DNA of 64,000 bases, taken from the NCBI GenBank assembly GCA_019828595.1, contig JAHQRK010000011.1:1116001-1180000 (forward strand). The letters run 5' to 3'. A program made the translations under genes and the position numbers. Below are positions 9,706-19,640 of the stretch, piece after piece. The notes beneath the pieces are model-generated. The model was not told the DNA's origin and did not search any database. It worked only from the letters and a program-made list of their open reading frames with translations. Source of the DNA: Aphanomyces cochlioides (taxonomy: Eukaryota; Oomycota; Saprolegniomycetes; Saprolegniales; Verrucalvaceae). Within the stretch, counting starts at the first letter, position 1; each line of letters opens with the position of its first letter.

Positions 9706-12700
9706 ATGGGAAAGGCGCAGAAAGAGAAAGCTGCCGCGAAAGCTGCCGCCGCCGCGTCCATGTTTGGCCGTCCTCCGCCTCCTCCTCCTCCTCCGCTTGC
9801 TCCCACTTCTACTCCTCTCAAGTTTAACCCAAACGCGCGGGAATTCAACCCAAATGCGTCCTCGTTCGTCCCGGGTTCGTTTCAAGCCGGACCGGCTCCA
9901 CCAACTGCCGCCGCTCGATCGACCTCTGTCCAATCGATTCAATCGTCCGCTAGTGAAGATGAAGGAGACGAGGAACCTGTCCGCATCCTCTCCACGGACG
10001 AAGAAATTGCTGCATTCAAGGAATCCGATGTGCCATCGCAAATGGAACTTGTCCAAAATTTGTTGGATAAAGTCAGCACGCGAGCGTCCCGCAATATTCG
10101 CCAATCTGCCATTGATGATTTGGTCAAAGCTGTGGAAATCCTTGGTATCGGCAGCTACGCTGGTATTTTTGTCATGGATGAAATCAAGCGCTTCGTGTCG
10201 GAAAAATCCGCCAACATGCGTGAAGGCGGATTGCTTCTCTTGATTGGAATGAGCAATTGTGACGCGATTGCTGCTGCTGTCGAACCCATCCTTGTTGAAC
10301 AATTTGTCCCCATCATGGAGCGCCATGCTGACAAGGAACCTCAAATTCGTGATGCCGCTGGTCGCACAGCCGCAGCTATCCTCAACACAGTTTCGCCTCT
10401 TGCAACCCGCACGATTCTTGAGGAAGTTTTCAAGGGTTTGGGCCTCAAGTCTTGGCAAAGCAAGGTTGCCACCTGTGACTTTCTCCGTCATTGGTCTGCT
10501 CGCGCCGCGCATGAAGTGAGCAGTGCGCTTCCTGATGTCATTCCTCGAGTTTCTGAAGTTGTGTGGGACACCAAGCCACAAGCTAAGGAAGCCTCTCTTT
10601 CAGCGCTCACAGCTGCGTGCTCCACGATCACGAATGACGATGTCCTTCCACTCGTGCCAGTTCTCGTCAATGTGATTGCCAACCCTGAACAAACAGTCAA
10701 GGCGATTGATAGTCTTCTCGCCACGACTTTCGTCTCCAACGTGGATGCACCAACTCTTGCTCTCATTGCCCCACTTCTCAACAAAGCTCTCCGCGATCAA
10801 ACCACCAACAGCTCGTCATTGCGCCGAAAGGCTTCGCGTATCATTGACAGCATGTGCCGTCTTGTGTCCCGCCCTGTCGATATTGCCCCATTCGTTCCTT
10901 TGCTCTTGCCTCAGTTGGAATCCGTCATCGAACGAATTGCCGACCCAGAATTGGCTGAAGTGGCTTCGGATGCTCGTGCCTGCTTGAAGCGAGCTGCTGG
11001 TGAAGGCAGCGCTGAAGAAGAACCTGCCAAGGTTCGTGCTGCACTACAACAAGCTCTAACCCAAGGGCTCCACGACGCTCTTGACCTCGCCACCCACCCT
11101 GGTCTTACAGAATTCACGCTCCACTACATTACTGATGTGTGTGCTGAGCTTGTGACGACGAACCGTGGTAAAGAATGGCGTGGATTTGTCATGCCTTATT
11201 TGCTTCCACACATGCAAGATGAAGATGCCGACCACGTGTGCAAGGCTCTGCGCAAGGCAGGTGGTGGTCTTGGTGACGACCGCGAAGTCTCCGTTGATCC
11301 CAACGACGTGTGCGATATTGATTTCTCCCTCGCGTACGGTGGTAAGATCTTGCTTCGTAACGCCCGTCTTCGCCTCACTCGTGGCCATCGCTATGGTCTT
11401 ATCGGCAAGAACGGTGTCGGCAAGACCACCCTCATGCGTAACATTGCCAACCACACAATTGAAGGTCTCCCAACACATCTCCGCACAATCTACGTCCAGC
11501 ACGAAGACGTTGTGCCTGACAAGGGCTCTATGCTTGAATCTCTTTGTGCTGACCCTATTCTTGCTCACAACGATCGCCAGAACGTTATTGATACGTTGAC
11601 CGGCGTTGGATTTACACAAGGGCACATGGACGGTACAATTGCTGCTCTTTCTGGTGGTTGGCGCATGAAGTTGTCTCTCTGCCGTGCCATGCTCTACAAT
11701 GCTGACGTGCTTCTCCTCGATGAACCTACGAATCACTTGGATGTCCATGCCGTTGCTTGGCTCGTCAGCTACCTGAACTCTCTCGAAAACATGACTGTGC
11801 TCTTGGTTTCCCACGACACGGGTTTCCTTGACAACGTCTGCACTGATGTCTTGCACTACGAACAAAAGCAGCTTGTGCTCTACCCTGGCTCCCTCTCTCA
11901 TTTCGTCGAGCTCCACCCTGAAGCCAAACATTACTACGAACTTTCGGCTTCGGACACTCAGTTTATCTTTCCTCAACCTGGTCGTTTGGATGGTATTACA
12001 TCTACGACGCGTCGTATTTTGTCGATGGAACATGTCAACTTTACTTACCCAGGTGCATCCAAGCCACAACTTATCGATGTCTCGGTAAAACTCTGTCTGG
12101 CGTCGCGTGTGGCTGTCATCGGTGCAAACGGTGCTGGTAAGAGTACATTGATCAAGATGATTGTGCAAGAAACATCGCCTGATGGTGAAGGTGAAATGTG
12201 GAAGCACCACAACTTGCGCGTTGCTTACGTTGCCCAGCACTCGCTCCACCACGTTGAACAACATTTGGATAGCTCGCCTGTTGAATACATTCAATGGCGT
12301 TTTGGTGGACCTGGTGGCATTGATCGCGAACTCGACACTCGTGTCAATGTGGCCCCATCTGAAGAAGAAAAGGCCAAATATGGACAGAAGACTGGTCAAG
12401 TTGAATGCATCATGTCTCGTCGCCAAGTGAAGAAGACTCTCGAGTACGAAGTCAAGTTTGTTGGCATGACTGAAAAGCACAACAAATTCTACACCCTTGA
12501 ACAACTTCAAGAAATGGGTCTTGGCAAGTTGGCCGAAATGGAAGACATTCGTCAAGCTACTTTGGCTGGTGGTGGTGACTTGCGTTCGACAACTACCCGC
12601 GAAGTCCAAAAGCACTTGGATGATTTCAACCTTAACGCTGAATTTGGTACCCACGGTAAGATTCGTGGTCTCTCGGGTGGTCAAAAGGTCAAGCTTGTCA

Positions 12701-13173
12701 TTGCTGCTGCCATGTGGGTCCGCCCTCACTTGCTCGTGTTGGATGAACCTACGAACTACTTGGACCGCGCTGCATTGGGCGCCCTCGCTGATGCCATCCG
12801 CAAGTTTGCCGGTGGTGTGATTATGATTTCCCACAGTGAAGAATTTTACAACTCTCTCTGCACTGAAAAGTGGCTCGTCGAATCTGGCCGTGTCCGTGTC
12901 ATTGGTGAAGCTCAAGAAACGGAGTACCGTTTGGGCGGTGGAAAGAAAGTCCTCGAAGAAGAAGAGCCCGATCCGTCTCGATCGGCCTTTGGCTCGACGA
13001 ACGACAAGATCAAAGTCACTGGTGTCATTATCAACCCCAAGTCGCTTCGCGCGATGAGCACCAAGGATATCCGCAAAATGCAAAAGTGTGCCAAAGCTGC
13101 GGGTCGTTCGTTGGAAGAACATGTGGCCCAATTGACCCGAGATAGCCCCGAGTGGAAATGGCTGCCTTATTAG
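9706..13173 (+). CDS. Elongation factor 3 (eEF3), ABC-F-type ATPase with N-terminal PAM2-like tail
   Basis: eEF3 is a ribosome-associated ATPase that helps release E-site tRNA and complete translocation; it is typical of fungi and also present in oomycetes. This single-exon protein of 1155 residues has N-terminal HEAT repeats (about 110-500) and two ABC domains. The first has Walker A GLIGKNGVGKTT, signature LSGGWRMKL and Walker B LLLDEPTNHLD. The second has GANGAGKST, LSGGQKVKL and LLVLDEPTNYLD. The chromodomain insertion (YEVKFVGMTEKHNKFYTLE) sits inside ABC2. The frame is open to 9595, but MGKAQKEKA at 9706 is the likely start. The first 60 residues are Ala- and Pro-rich and contain FNPNAREFNP and FNPNASSFVP, two overlapping PAM2-like motifs, making the protein about 110 residues longer than yeast eEF3 (1044). 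Strong codon bias agrees with high expression. Confidence 0.95.
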   Translation: MGKAQKEKAAAKAAAAASMFGRPPPPPPPPLAPTSTPLKFNPNAREFNPNASSFVPGSFQAGPAPPTAAARSTSVQSIQSSASEDEGDEEPVRILSTDEEIAAFKESDVPSQMELVQNLLDKVSTRASRNIRQSAIDDLVKAVEILGIGSYAGIFVMDEIKRFVSEKSANMREGGLLLLIGMSNCDAIAAAVEPILVEQFVPIMERHADKEPQIRDAAGRTAAAILNTVSPLATRTILEEVFKGLGLKSWQSKVATCDFLRHWSARAAHEVSSALPDVIPRVSEVVWDTKPQAKEASLSALTAACSTITNDDVLPLVPVLVNVIANPEQTVKAIDSLLATTFVSNVDAPTLALIAPLLNKALRDQTTNSSSLRRKASRIIDSMCRLVSRPVDIAPFVPLLLPQLESVIERIADPELAEVASDARACLKRAAGEGSAEEEPAKVRAALQQALTQGLHDALDLATHPGLTEFTLHYITDVCAELVTTNRGKEWRGFVMPYLLPHMQDEDADHVCKALRKAGGGLGDDREVSVDPNDVCDIDFSLAYGGKILLRNARLRLTRGHRYGLIGKNGVGKTTLMRNIANHTIEGLPTHLRTIYVQHEDVVPDKGSMLESLCADPILAHNDRQNVIDTLTGVGFTQGHMDGTIAALSGGWRMKLSLCRAMLYNADVLLLDEPTNHLDVHAVAWLVSYLNSLENMTVLLVSHDTGFLDNVCTDVLHYEQKQLVLYPGSLSHFVELHPEAKHYYELSASDTQFIFPQPGRLDGITSTTRRILSMEHVNFTYPGASKPQLIDVSVKLCLASRVAVIGANGAGKSTLIKMIVQETSPDGEGEMWKHHNLRVAYVAQHSLHHVEQHLDSSPVEYIQWRFGGPGGIDRELDTRVNVAPSEEEKAKYGQKTGQVECIMSRRQVKKTLEYEVKFVGMTEKHNKFYTLEQLQEMGLGKLAEMEDIRQATLAGGGDLRSTTTREVQKHLDDFNLNAEFGTHGKIRGLSGGQKVKLVIAAAMWVRPHLLVLDEPTNYLDRAALGALADAIRKFAGGVIMISHSEEFYNSLCTEKWLVESGRVRVIGEAQETEYRLGGGKKVLEEEEPDPSRSAFGSTNDKIKVTGVIINPKSLRAMSTKDIRKMQKCAKAAGRSLEEHVAQLTRDSPEWKWLPY

Positions 13174-13637
13174 AGAGTAAACTATGATTAACCTTATATT
13201 AATGCAACTTTCAATTGAGCATTCAGACTCTTGCCCCTGCTGAGTTTGCACGAGATCTCAAATAAAATCGGCAAGATTCTATCGAAAATAATAACAGATG
13301 AAGAAACCTAGGTAAATGGACCGTCCTTCGGTCTATTTTCTCTCAGGAATGAAGTGAAGCTATCGCTCTAAAAATATTCCTTAAGGACTACGAAAGAGCG
13401 GCGATCCCAAGGACACACATGCAAAAACGTAAGAACTACATTGCGACTACAAAGTGTAGCGGCTACCAGTACATTTTCTCGAAGTTGTAAAAGATGGGAT
13501 CGCCGCATTTTAATCGATGAAGTCGCGAAGAACCTCCGACAAAGTACCTGGTTGTCTTGGCTGACTATTGTCCATGCCGAGGATAATTGTAAGGTTGCGC
13601 TCGATGGTTCGATGCGTGGCCCTTCACTGGTCCATAC
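13174..13637. other. Convergent spacer with a 12-bp inverted repeat
   Basis: About 460 bp between the 3' ends of eEF3 (plus) and the RGG protein (minus). No coding exon is convincing. It contains the perfect inverted repeat GCGGCGATCCCA (13398-13409) / TGGGATCGCCGC (13495-13506), with an inner CTACA...TGTAG pair, and a small hairpin ACCGTCCTTCGGT near 13319. It may be a structured 3' UTR or a small RNA (inference). Confidence 0.4.
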
Positions 13638-15665
13638 CTACGAAGCTATTAGGGTTTTTAGTAAACATTCCTCGTACCCAGGCTCCCTTTTTATATTTCC
13701 AGCAAAAGCGTGCACTTGTTCACCATCGTCTGCCACCGGGTTACTATAAGTGCCACCATAGTATTGTTGTCCTTGAGGCTGGGCATAATTATGGCCATAA
13801 GAGTTCTGACCTTGAGCGGGAGGGGCGGAGCCATAGCCAATTGTAGGTGGAGCTGAATAGTTTTGACTTGTGTAGGCATCCTGATGTCCTCCCGCATATT
13901 GAGCCTGGTGTTGGTCTTGATAGGGTTGTTGTGGGTACGCCGGGGTGGCTGCTTGATATGGTGGTGGTGGTTGGTAAGGTTGAGGCGGGTATGCTGGTGG
14001 CTGTTGATAACCGTGAGGTGGATATCCTCCGCCATGTTGCCCATAAGCAGGTTGCTGATAAGCTGATTGTCGTTGTGGGGGATAAGATGGCGGAGTTGAC
14101 GCAGGATATCCAGCTGGTTGACCATAGACATGATACGGAGGAGGTCCTTGGTGAGGGGGACCACCATGGTACATTGGAGCTTGGTGCGGTGGCATTTGAT
14201 AAGGGGCCTGATATGGAGCTTGTTGGGGATACCGAGGGCCACTACCGCGTCCGCCTGGGTAATCGCCATGTCCTCCCCAGTTATTTTGATAATCGCCACC
14301 ACGGTCTCCTCGTCCACTGTGAAAATCACCACCACGGCCTCCTCGTCCACCTTGGAAGCGCCCACCTCGGCCACCTCGACCTCCTTGGAAATCTCCACGG
14401 CCTCTGCCCCGACCACCGTGGAAGTCAGCACCACGACCGCCTCGTCCGCCATCTCGAGACATACCACGTCCTCCTCGCCCCCAGCCGCCACCGCGGGCGT
14501 CGTGACCACGACCTCGAGTGCTCCCGCGACCTCCGAAGGAGTTGTTGCGCTGGAACCGCTGGCCTTCCTTCATTTGGCTAATTTTGACTTGGGCACCCAA
14601 AATCGAATGATATCCTGCGGCAAGAGCATGTGCAGCTTGGCTTGATTTCGCGTAAACGACAAATCCATACCCAAACGGCTAAAAGAGCAATGATTAACTA
14701 GCGACAGGAGTGACGACATACAGCTTCTTCCTTGGGTTTCAGGAAAAGTCGAATATTCGTGACGACGCCAAAGCAGCTCATCTCGGATTTGATTACATCT
14801 TCTGTCATTTCATGCAAAACATTGCCCAAATGAACGCCTTTCCCTCCGTACGACTCTCGCCATTGCCTGCGCGCAATATCATCGAGTATTCCTTTTCGTC
14901 CAGAACGTACCTCACGACAGTTTGATCCACAGGAGGTGGCATGGGAGAAACAATCAAAGTAGAGCCAGACACAGTGTGCTCTGGGTGCGAAAATAACGTA
15001 TTCAATACCTAAAGACTCCTTCAGTCAATTTAAAGATCACTTTGCTCACCTCGAGGCTTGGAAAGGTGAATTCACCAACTCCTGCTTCAGGGGACCATGT
15101 ACAAGCTTCGATTGTTCCAAATGCAATGAAATAGGCGCGTAGGTCGTTCTGCAGTGTGTAAGTGAGATGGAGTCGCAGGGTGTTCTACCTCAGTCACAGC
15201 ATTCGATGGATCTCGAACGATAACCTTGGGCAATTGAGTCGACATCTGCGAGAACTGAATTCCATGGTATCCTTTTTGGTATTCCTCAAGAGGTGTCAGA
15301 GGGATATCTTCCTTCTTTCCTTCGTTCGACTGAGCAAAGCCAACAGTACTTGCAACGCCTTCGTAGGAGTCAGCTTGGGTGTATGGATCGCCTTGGCCAT
15401 TGGGCTGGTTCTGTGGCTTGACATATGGAATATCTTCCTCGATCTCGCCCTCTTCCATATCATCTTCAAGACGTCTATTGAGCGTCACTGTCGAAGACAT
15501 AGTGGTAGCTTGTGGCTCAGGTGGAGTTTCCTCCTGGTGATCGTTAATGTCATTGACTGTGTCGTCATTTTTGGTGGCCTTGACACCGCTAGCCTCTGCA
15601 CTTGCGTCTTCAGCTGTGCCCTCACTACCTTTATACACTGTATGATGCATCTTGGGCGTGCTCAT
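13638..15665 (-). CDS. RNA-binding protein with two RRM domains and a long RGG / Pro-Tyr-Gln-rich tail
   Basis: Five exons joined in phase: 15189-15665, 15050-15148, 14911-15008, 14722-14866 and 13638-14678, with introns of 40-44 bp. The N-terminus is acidic and disordered (EEGEIEEDIPY). The first RRM-like fold starts LPKVIVRDPSNAVTENDLR and ends GSTLIVSP. A second follows (VHLGNVLHEMTEDVIKSE, CFGVVTNIRLFLKP, FGYGFVVYAKSSQAAHAL). After about residue 260 the protein is an RGG domain (GGRGGRGG, GGWGRGGRG), then a PYQ-rich low-complexity region (YQAPYQMPPHQ, GGYPPHGYQQPP). RGG and PYQ tails of this type bind RNA and favour condensate formation. The likely role is mRNA metabolism or RNP granules. 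The first RRM has weak RNP motifs, so RNA contact may rest on RRM2 and the RGG region. Confidence 0.8.
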
Positions 15666-15962
15666 GGTGTTGTTTTGAGAAAATGGTGTCGACCTCTCGT
15701 CAGTAGGTTCTTCTCGAGCATGCCCTTCGACGTTGAAATCGACATTTTCATGCTCAGAGCTGGCATCTACACCTTTTTCTGCACGTTCATCCTTCGTTTC
15801 GTCCTCCTACATGTACGATTGGATCGACAATAATCTAGCTCTACCATCAAGTCCTCTCGGCTGGGCATGCTGTCGGTTTATGGGTTGGTCCTCCTGGCTT
15901 TTCTTTCTTTCTTTGTTTCATTGGTGAAAAATCAGCCAATCAATTTCTTCAAAAATTGTATC
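15666..15962. other. Intergenic: 5' region of the RGG gene
   Basis: About 300 bp between METTL16 (ends 15963) and the RGG-protein start (15665), both on the minus strand. It contains a TC/CT-rich run (near 15900-15916) and a CCAATCA at 15937-15943. No gene is seen. Confidence 0.4.
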
Positions 15963-17601
15963 TTATAAAGTTGTCGGCGCTGCCAACTTTTTCCTCCACC
16001 GCCGCCCAGTACGGACGATGCCACTCTTCCACTTGTCAGCAAATGCCCAGAATTGATCGCGCGCTTTGCCAGATACCCATATCAGTTTTACATCGTAGCC
16101 ATCGTCCACTTGTTCGTGGGTAACTTCTGCACGACTACACCACAATACTTCTTTTTCTTCGACATTTGTAGCCACAATTGAGTAGACTCGACGAAAATCC
16201 TCACAGGTAATTGCCTCCAACGTAATTTTCACCTACGATACAATGTTAGGGCCTTCGTGGAGAGATCTCAAGAATTTGGACCAGTGGTGTGGTTTGTTCC
16301 ATGGTACTCTCGATAATGTGCTCATGTATTTGCTCTATTGTGGCACATCCAGGAACGTCTGTGGACGAAATAGTATAGTTTTAGAGCGGACAAAAAAGGT
16401 TGTACCTTTTTCACTCTTCCGCGGCAGTCGAAATGACATGTCTTGACGCCGTTGAGCTTCTTTGCGCTTTCCGAACACTTTGGTCTAGTTCAAACGTTAT
16501 TCCTGTCATATTGTGCGATCAAAATGTACATTTTCAGTTTGGTCGATTCCATCGTCTGTGAAAGTCCACGCAATGCCCCATCGAGTCGTTCGTCCTTGTA
16601 AAAATTCCGTCGTGCGAGTGTTTCGGATTCCACTCTCACGTAGAGTTGCTAAGAGAGGACGCAGCGAGCTCTTGCGTCCAATCAAAGAGGTGTACCATCG
16701 AACTGATTAGCACTTGAAGTCACTCGAGGGATAGAAGAATGTACCTTTGGTCTTGAGATCCAAACTGTCCTGAATCATTCGTTTGATGAAGGCGACTTCA
16801 CCTCCAGGCGTTGTCATTTCCAAAGAAGAACCTGTGCACTTGGACCGAGGATTCGTATCAGCTTCGTCAATCGAGTCGAAAAATGGCGGATTGCACATTG
16901 TGAACATGATTGATTGAGTGATTGCATCTTTTGGAAGCATCGTGGCATTATCAACAAGCTTGAGGTGAATTGCATGTCCAAGCTGATTGGCATCGACGTT
17001 CACAGAAGCATGTTGGATGGAGATTGAGTCAATATCTGTCGCAATAAAGTGCCATTGATTCAGTGCATGTCCAAGCAAGGGATAAATGCAAGAAGCGCCA
17101 GTCCCAATATCAATGCCTCGGATAGGACTTTCTTGTGATGGCGATACAAATGAAGGTTGCGAAAGGAGGATTAAATCTTCAATCCAGTGGATATAGTTCA
17201 ATCGATTTGTCAACTACAAATTGATCAGCTTTCCGCAGTTTAGCAATGCAAACTCTTACCGGAGGACACAAACGATCGATTGGAATGTTCCACGTCAACC
17301 CAAAGTCGAGATGTAGTAGAGTCTTCGTCAATTCTCTAACCACAGAACTCACGTATGCTGCTCAATTCATTTACCTTGTTGCTCGTGGATCCGTCCAATC
17401 GATCACATATCCTCCAGTCTTGGTTTCTCGCAAACTAAAACTTTCTCTCAGCCAGAGAGCCATATCAAAATATACGCACAATTGCTTTAAAGACGGATAG
17501 AGAGTAGCAAGTTTGATAAAGTCCGGCGGTGTCTTGTACTTGTTCCTCGGATGAATGCCATCGTTCATCAACGGTGTCCGCTTGCGCTTTTCCCCGCGCA
17601 T
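15963..17601 (-). CDS. METTL16: METTL16-like RNA N6-adenosine methyltransferase
   Basis: METTL16 methylates U6 snRNA and some mRNA hairpins using SAM. The seven-exon model starts at 17601 (MRGEKRKRTPLMNDG). Family hallmarks appear in order: [49 protein letters not shown], SAM-binding RGIDIGTGASCIYPLLG, catalytic NPPF (MFTMCNPPFFDSI), GGEVAFIKRMIQDSL, and after an intron WYTSLIGRKSSLRPLLATLR and TTEFLQGRTTRWGIAWTF. A C-terminal extension then spliced in (VKITLEAITCEDFRRVYSIV to RKKLAAPTTL) may correspond to the RNA-binding VCR region of metazoan METTL16 (inference). Introns are 38-50 bp. A double ATCCGGAT element lies 16-35 bp upstream of the ATG. Confidence 0.92.
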
Positions 17602-18120
17602 ATTGAAACTCGTTCATTATCCGGATATCCGGATAAAAGTACTTCATTTTATGAACAAAACCAAGCTCCCCATAACAAATGTCGTGACCAACACAACAAC
17701 ACCCTTTGAATCCTGGGATGCGATCCATGTCCCAGGAAACCTTTCGCAGATCGCAGCATGTCTCCCACTCAGTCTCCCATGTCACCCACGCGTGTGCGAC
17801 TCCATGTCCGTCGCTTGCTGTGATTGACAGTGGGAGGCAATACAAAAATTAAAAATATATCAATTTGAAAATATCATTTAAATGATATTGAATTTTGTGG
17901 GATTTTTTCTACATCAACAGACACGAGAGGATGAGGATGGCATGATGGAGGGCACGAGTGACAATGTATTATCCCATGGAAACTTCTCCATTCAAGTTTC
18001 GTGTCTGACGCGCTTTTTGTTGCGGGATGCTTGGTCACTCTTCTGGGCATCATCTTCATTTTTCGCATTCGCTTGCCGCTATCAGAGGGAGTCATTATCG
18101 TCCTCCTTTCAGCTCGCATA
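17602..18120. other. METTL16 promoter and spacer
   Basis: About 520 bp between the METTL16 start and the CK2 beta stop. The tandem ATCCGGATATCCGGAT (17617-17636) sits next to the METTL16 ATG. The rest has open frames on both strands, but none with a recognisable domain. Confidence 0.4.
17617..17636. promoter_or_regulatory. Overlapping ATCCGGAT palindromes upstream of METTL16
   Basis: TTATCCGGATATCCGGATAA: two ATCCGGAT palindromes sharing bases, 16-35 bp before the METTL16 start codon. The same motif, always paired, is found upstream of at least five other genes in the window. Confidence 0.55.
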
Positions 18121-18898
18121 TTAATCTACATACAGCTCTCTACGACATACCTCATCTCCGTTTTCTATCGTCTTGGTAGCCGTCGTGGCTAGCCGCTGTC
18201 TATTTGGGCCTTTTCTGTGGATCTTGTAGCCAAACACTCGCGGTACATACAAATGCGTTGATGGAGGTGGTTCCAAATTGCTGTATGTCAAGAAGAACAA
18301 GTGCGGAAATGTAGAGCCAAAGTATGCGCCATCAACTACATCACATGTAAGATACAGCGTCCGAGCCAAGAGAATCGTACTGGTTGTGCTCTCGAAGTCG
18401 ACAGAGGGCGTGTAAAGGTCCCGACACTTAGGGCAATAAACCTTCATTTCGGCTTTCTTTGGCTCGTCATACATGCCTGCTGGTACAACGGGTTGTCCGT
18501 CACACAAAGCGCGAGGGCAAAAGCCAAAATCGCCATCTCGGAATTTTTTCAGCATGGCTTCAAGACCGTGGCTGGTAATGATATAACGAGCATGTATGAG
18601 GCCATAGAGCTCGGCGGCGCAGGATGGAACATCGTCATCGTACGGAATGTCTACAAAACGAGCGAGTTACATTTGGTGATCGCATGCGGCTGAGCATGCC
18701 TGTGAGGTCAAGGATAATGTTGAGAGCTTCTTGGTAATTGGCTACCATCGCGCGCAGACCATAAAGATTGAAAGAATCTTCGATGTAAGCAGGGCTGATC
18801 TCGCAGAAGTACTCATTTCCAGGAAGACCACAGAACCACTGTGACCATTTTTCTTCTTCTTCCTCGTACTCGTCGCCTTCGGATGCCATCCTCGCCAT
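18121..18898 (-). CDS. CSNK2B: Casein kinase II regulatory (beta) subunit
   Basis: Regulatory subunit of the CK2 tetramer. The N-terminus holds an acidic run (EGDEYEEEEEKWSQWFCGLPGNEYFCEI), then AAELYGLIHARYIITSHGLEAMLKK and FGFCPRALCDGQPVVPAG. The zinc-ribbon cysteines are FCPRALC and VYCPKCRDLY, followed by DGAYFGSTFPHLFFLTY and PRVFGYKIH. Three exons: 18700-18898, 18381-18650 and 18121-18335. The first intron (18651-18699) starts with GC rather than GT; splicing there restores an in-frame Asp and the family spacing. The second (18336-18380) is GT-AG, 45 bp. The start could be 18898 or 18889 (MASEGDE). Two E2F-like sites lie about 140-150 bp upstream. Confidence 0.92.
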
Positions 18899-18937
18899 GG
18901 AATTGGTTCTCTTTACCTGGGGGGCCAGTCCTCGCAC

Positions 18938-19640
18938 CAGTCTTTTCTCCCTATAGTGAAACCCAGCTTAAAATATTCACATTGGCCAAAGATTTTTAGC
19001 CAATCAAATCGCTTGAGGGTCAAACCGATCCAAGTTTGGCGCCATTTCGCGCTTTCCACCAAGTAAAACATCCCCAAAGCACGTCTGACATCCCCAAACT
19101 ATTCAAGGACTTGCACCTAAGTCTACGCAGGCCAACCACGCGTGATTTGATGGGGGATAGATCCCCTGTTGCGCTACGACCAGCTTGAAGGTTTATTGGT
19201 GTGTACGCAACGTTGGAAGTCGAGACGTCGTCGGAAAATCCATTGCAGGAATCGCAGTTGATGAGACGAAAGCTTGGTTGCCTTTATGGATCTCGACGAC
19301 TAACAAGCGGAGACTCGGAAGGATATGTAATGTCTGGTTCTGCCACTCATTCTATCGTGACGAGATTTGCATAACAATCGTGTCTAGGGAATTGGTCTCC
19401 CCTAAAGGAGGGTGTATCCTTCAGGGAGGTATGAGCCTGGCAAATGTCCACCCCGTGTGTGTTCTAAGCGCTTCCACCTGCCGTTTGCCCGCGCTGTCGG
19501 CAGCATTTCTCCACCACTCCACCCCACATTGGTAACAAGGAGTTCCAACGCACGTATTTTATTGGCTGGTTAAGAATACGACATATGGGATTGAAAGTGG
19601 GAGAGCATTTCCTGGCGCTCACTATCTCTTTCGTCGGGAC
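18938..19640. other. Divergent intergenic region with E2F-like and CCAAT motifs
   Basis: About 700 bp between CK2 beta (minus) and the large PDZ gene (plus). It contains TTTGGCGC (19035-19042), TTTCGCGC (19045-19052) and CCAATCA (19000-19006) near the CK2 beta side, and ATTGG boxes at 19528 and 19561 near the PDZ gene. A 116-codon open frame at 19185-19535 lacks any domain and is not called. Confidence 0.45.

Noticed and set aside
11056..13251. Long open frame on the minus strand under eEF3 (over 700 codons)
   Set aside because: It is antisense to the strongly biased eEF3 coding sequence and has no domain; long antisense frames are common over genes with such codon bias.
13847..14581. Plus-strand open frame antisense to the RGG protein
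   Set aside because: It mirrors the low-complexity RGG and PYQ repeats and has no start context or domain.
19185..19535. 116-codon open frame upstream of the PDZ gene
   Set aside because: No homology or domain; it lies in a promoter region with E2F and CCAAT motifs.
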